DNA of 64,000 bases, from contig CAWKCO010000012.1 of NCBI GenBank assembly GCA_963848175.1, positions 434,001 to 498,000 of the forward strand, in the 5' to 3' direction. The position numbers and the translations under genes were made by a program. The notes beneath the pieces were generated by a model, which ran no database searches, was not told the DNA's origin, and saw only the letters and a program-made list of their open reading frames with translations. The stretch is from JAMZMI01 sp963848175. GTDB lineage: Bacteria > Bacteroidota > Bacteroidia > Cytophagales > Cyclobacteriaceae. Every line of letters begins with the position of its first letter. Within the stretch, counting starts at the first letter, position 1. Positions 62,018-64,000 of the stretch are shown piece after piece.

Positions 62018-63462
62018 TTACTGTCGTCCGACTAATTTCCAATTTGCCTAAAATAGTTCTTATTTAGGCCATAATGAGGTTAAATTTTCAATTCTCAAAA
62101 ACACCCCCTAGCCAGACCAGTCAATTTCAATTTGTACTTTCCCAATTTCAGATTTAAACCAGCTTTGGCAGTAGGCTGTGGTGTTGATTAAAAATGCGTG
62201 CAAGTTCACGTAAGAGCACAGGTTTTTAGCTGCTACCATGACCATGGTTGAGAAGTCCTCTGCTTCTTTGATTCTTCTATGGAGTATGGTGAATAATAAA
62301 TTGAGTATTAGTGCCACCCAAATTTGTGATTTGATACCGTTCTCACTGTCCGATAAAAAATATTTCAGTTCAAAGTTCTGCTTAATCTGCTTGAAAAGCA
62401 CTTCTATTACCCATCTGTTCTTATAAAGCAATGCGATAGTCATAGAAGTGTGATCTATCAGGTTAGTAAGAAACTGAAGGATTTCACCTGAAATAGGATC
62501 ACGATAGCTTATCAGTCTTAGTTGGACTGTCCGAGTAAGTTTTTCATGTTTGTATTTGAGGATTATCGTTTGATCTTTCAATACATCTGGAAAGGGGGCT
62601 GTGTTGTTTTCCTCGACTACCTCATATTTAGCATTATCCTTAAGACGAGTGACAAAGAAGCGATTGTTTTTTGTCCAGATGTCAAAGTATCGGTATCTGT
62701 TGAACCCTTTGTCAAAGACAACAATTCCTCCTTCAGGTAGGCTTAGTACTTTTAAAAAGGTGTTCTCGTTGGTAGAGGCGGCCTTCATGCAAATGAAATT
62801 GGGTACTCCTTCAGATAGGTTCATTTTTGTGAAAATCTTGATCCCACCTTTATTCTTACCATCTATTCGATTACGGCCGGTACCCTTGAGTATTTCTTTG
62901 AATAGGGTTATTGTAGTGGAGTCAAACACCTCAATTTGAGCCAGATCAACTTCATCGCCGATTGGCCCCCAATTTGTCTTTAGTGCTACTTGATAGTGAA
63001 GGTAAAGACCCATGTAGAGAGAGGCGAAAAAATCGCTACTCCTTTCTCTATTAGCATCAGAAAGCGTACTACGGTGAGGTAATTGCTTCAATCCTACATA
63101 AATAAGCTTTTTAGCTATCAGGGTAATGTTTTTACAAACCTCCCTTAAACTACCATTGCGAGTTAATACAGCATAAAACAAACAGATAAAGTGGTCTTTG
63201 CTCTTCATTTGTTTGTAATACTTGTCCGCCTGATTATCGTCAACTGCTTTCTTGAAAATATCTTCTGGAATTAAGGATAGAAGCTGAGCTATAATTGGCT
63301 GACCTGAAAGAAACTTTGCGTTAACTTTGTCCATGGTAAGTTTTGTTTTTAGTCGAACTCAACATTACCTATAAGATGGGAGGGCTGCAAGGCCGCCCAT
63401 TTTTATTTTGTACTTTTCTAAGACTTTAATAAATCACACTCATTTTACTCGGACGACAGTAA
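62018..63462 (-). mobile_element. Complete IS4-family insertion sequence
   Basis: The ends are TTACTGTCGTCCGACTAA at 62018 and, inverted, TTACTGTCGTCCGAGTAA at 63462. Fourteen bases are identical, followed by one mismatch. The 7-bp ATTATAA stands directly outside both ends (62011-62017 and 63463-63469) and is the likely target duplication. The 1445-bp element carries one full transposase gene on the minus strand. Intact ends and gene suggest recent insertion. Confidence 0.88.
62108..63334 (-). CDS. IS4-family DDE transposase
   Basis: A 408-residue transposase. A DUF4372-type N-terminal domain (GQPIIAQLLSLIPEDIFKKA) is followed by the RNase H-like catalytic domain. First Asp is in IEVFDSTTITLF, second Asp in IVVFDKGFNRYRYF. 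The Y-(2)-R-(3)-E-(6)-K signature is present exactly in YKNRWVIEVLFKQIK. These are the IS4-family DDE residues, so the enzyme should be active. It fills the element 62018-63462. Confidence 0.94.
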   Translation of the reverse strand: MDKVNAKFLSGQPIIAQLLSLIPEDIFKKAVDDNQADKYYKQMKSKDHFICLFYAVLTRNGSLREVCKNITLIAKKLIYVGLKQLPHRSTLSDANRERSSDFFASLYMGLYLHYQVALKTNWGPIGDEVDLAQIEVFDSTTITLFKEILKGTGRNRIDGKNKGGIKIFTKMNLSEGVPNFICMKAASTNENTFLKVLSLPEGGIVVFDKGFNRYRYFDIWTKNNRFFVTRLKDNAKYEVVEENNTAPFPDVLKDQTIILKYKHEKLTRTVQLRLISYRDPISGEILQFLTNLIDHTSMTIALLYKNRWVIEVLFKQIKQNFELKYFLSDSENGIKSQIWVALILNLLFTILHRRIKEAEDFSTMVMVAAKNLCSYVNLHAFLINTTAYCQSWFKSEIGKVQIEIDWSG

Positions 63463-63760
63463 ATTATAATAATGATTTGCTGTAGGATACACAAAATCAA
63501 GGATGTATTGTATAAGTGAAAGTACTTTACATGAATTCAATGGCGTGGCATAGTCTAAATCTTTACCATGAAGTATAAGATTTTGTTCCTAACCGCTTAA
63601 AAAGTCAGACCAGTTTCCAAGCTAAAATGGAAACAAAATGATCGAAGAATTAATTAAGAATGCTAGAGTAGGTGATTTTCGGTAGCGCATAATTTGACTT
63701 TGAAAACAAAAAATCCCTGTAATATTCAATAAGAGTTCTTGATTCCTATAACCGACCCAT
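63463..63760. other. Intergenic, right flank of the IS element
   Basis: About 300 bases beginning with the ATTATAA target copy. A short plus frame at 63638 (MIEELIKNARVGDFR-stop) could be the remnant start of a gene. No hairpin with a T-run was seen for the MtfA-like gene that ends here. Confidence 0.45.
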
Positions 63761-64000
63761 TCAAACCAAACAACACTTTTTATATTTTTCCCCACTGCCG
63801 CATGGGCAAGGCGAATTTCGACCAACTTCAGCTTGCATACTGTGAGACGATTTGTCGATAATGGCCGCCATATTTTGATTGAAAATCTCTGAAAGTCTCG
63901 TGTATAGTTCAGGGTGTTTTTTCTGTAGCAGATGGGGTCTTTCAAAGAAATACTCGCTAACCACTGCAAAAAACTCTTGTTTGTTAGTTACTGCGTAGGG
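63761..64000 (-). CDS. MtfA/M90-like metallopeptidase C-terminus with SEC-C tail (partial)
   Basis: The last 79 codons of a gene that begins right of the window. The frame reads PYAVTNKQEFFAVVSEYFFE, then RPHLLQKKHPELYTRLSEIF. This matches the end of the MtfA-type zinc peptidase (DUF980/M90), where the EFFAV segment carries a conserved Glu of the active site. It ends in a SEC-C metal-binding motif, RNSPCPCGSGEKYKKCCLV-stop. MtfA of E. coli binds the Mlc repressor and has peptidase activity. The SEC-C addition is a variation. Confidence 0.72.
   Translation of the reverse strand, partial: PYAVTNKQEFFAVVSEYFFERPHLLQKKHPELYTRLSEIFNQNMAAIIDKSSHSMQAEVGRNSPCPCGSGEKYKKCCLV

Overview
The window looks like chromosomal DNA of a marine-type Bacteroidetes, most likely order Cytophagales. 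The evidence is a TonB-dependent receptor, a putative porin of the Bacteroidetes type, type IX secretion (T9SS) C-terminal sorting domains, a LruC-domain lipoprotein, a TAnnTTTG-like promoter box and modest GC content. No rRNA, tRNA or CRISPR array was found. Many conserved genes are split by single-base shifts, several at short homopolymers, and this looks more like sequence error than gene decay.

Left third (1-29.9 kb) is ordinary core genome. It runs from the end of a type II secretion GspF/PilC-like gene and a MORN-repeat lipoprotein to an amt-PII pair. Next comes a minus-strand operon of an SLC13 anion transporter, a histidine kinase with a Crp-like sensor domain, and a receiver-only regulator. 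Then follow a hemolysin III protein, a siderophore-type TonB receptor, a ParE-type toxin-antitoxin pair, TetR-ABC1 kinase, DUF1080 hydrolase, patatin, DEAD-box helicase, an outer membrane barrel, zinc-ribbon protein-Nif3, putative porin-MiaE, and a peptidoglycan pair (M15 peptidase, L,D-transpeptidase). At 27.7-28.8 kb a broken barrel gene is followed by a decayed tandem partial copy.

About 29.9-37.4 kb is an accessory island. It is poor in intact genes and rich in repeats. Two long direct repeats (29989 and 35824) bracket T9SS remnants, a sialidase-repeat T9SS protein with different codon use, a truncated zeta-toxin-like ATPase and a ParDE module. A GreB gene of gammaproteobacterial type follows the second repeat. 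The layout recalls a cassette array or recombination hot spot.

38-42.5 kb holds an IS4-family remnant beside the 5' stump of a glycosyltransferase gene, whose full homologue lies at 60-61 kb. A GbsR/MarR regulator and a five-gene operon (two membrane proteins, TIGR01777 epimerase, DUF2071, SRPBCC) follow. Matching TTTCA-N8-TGAAA palindromes lie upstream of the regulator and of the operon.

43-61.4 kb is an exopolysaccharide locus in two convergent halves. The plus half carries a receiver protein, initiating sugar-phosphate transferase, LruC lipoprotein, TolC-like protein, Wzz/degenerate tyrosine kinase, GT2, Wzy polymerase, two GT4 and a flippase-GT2 fusion. The minus half carries five glycosyl- or acyltransferases. 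A small inverted-repeat element sits where the halves meet. The right edge has an octanucleotide repeat upstream of the last glycosyltransferase, a broken nucleotidyltransferase, a complete IS4-family element (62018-63462, with terminal repeats and a target duplication) and the end of an MtfA-like gene with a SEC-C tail.
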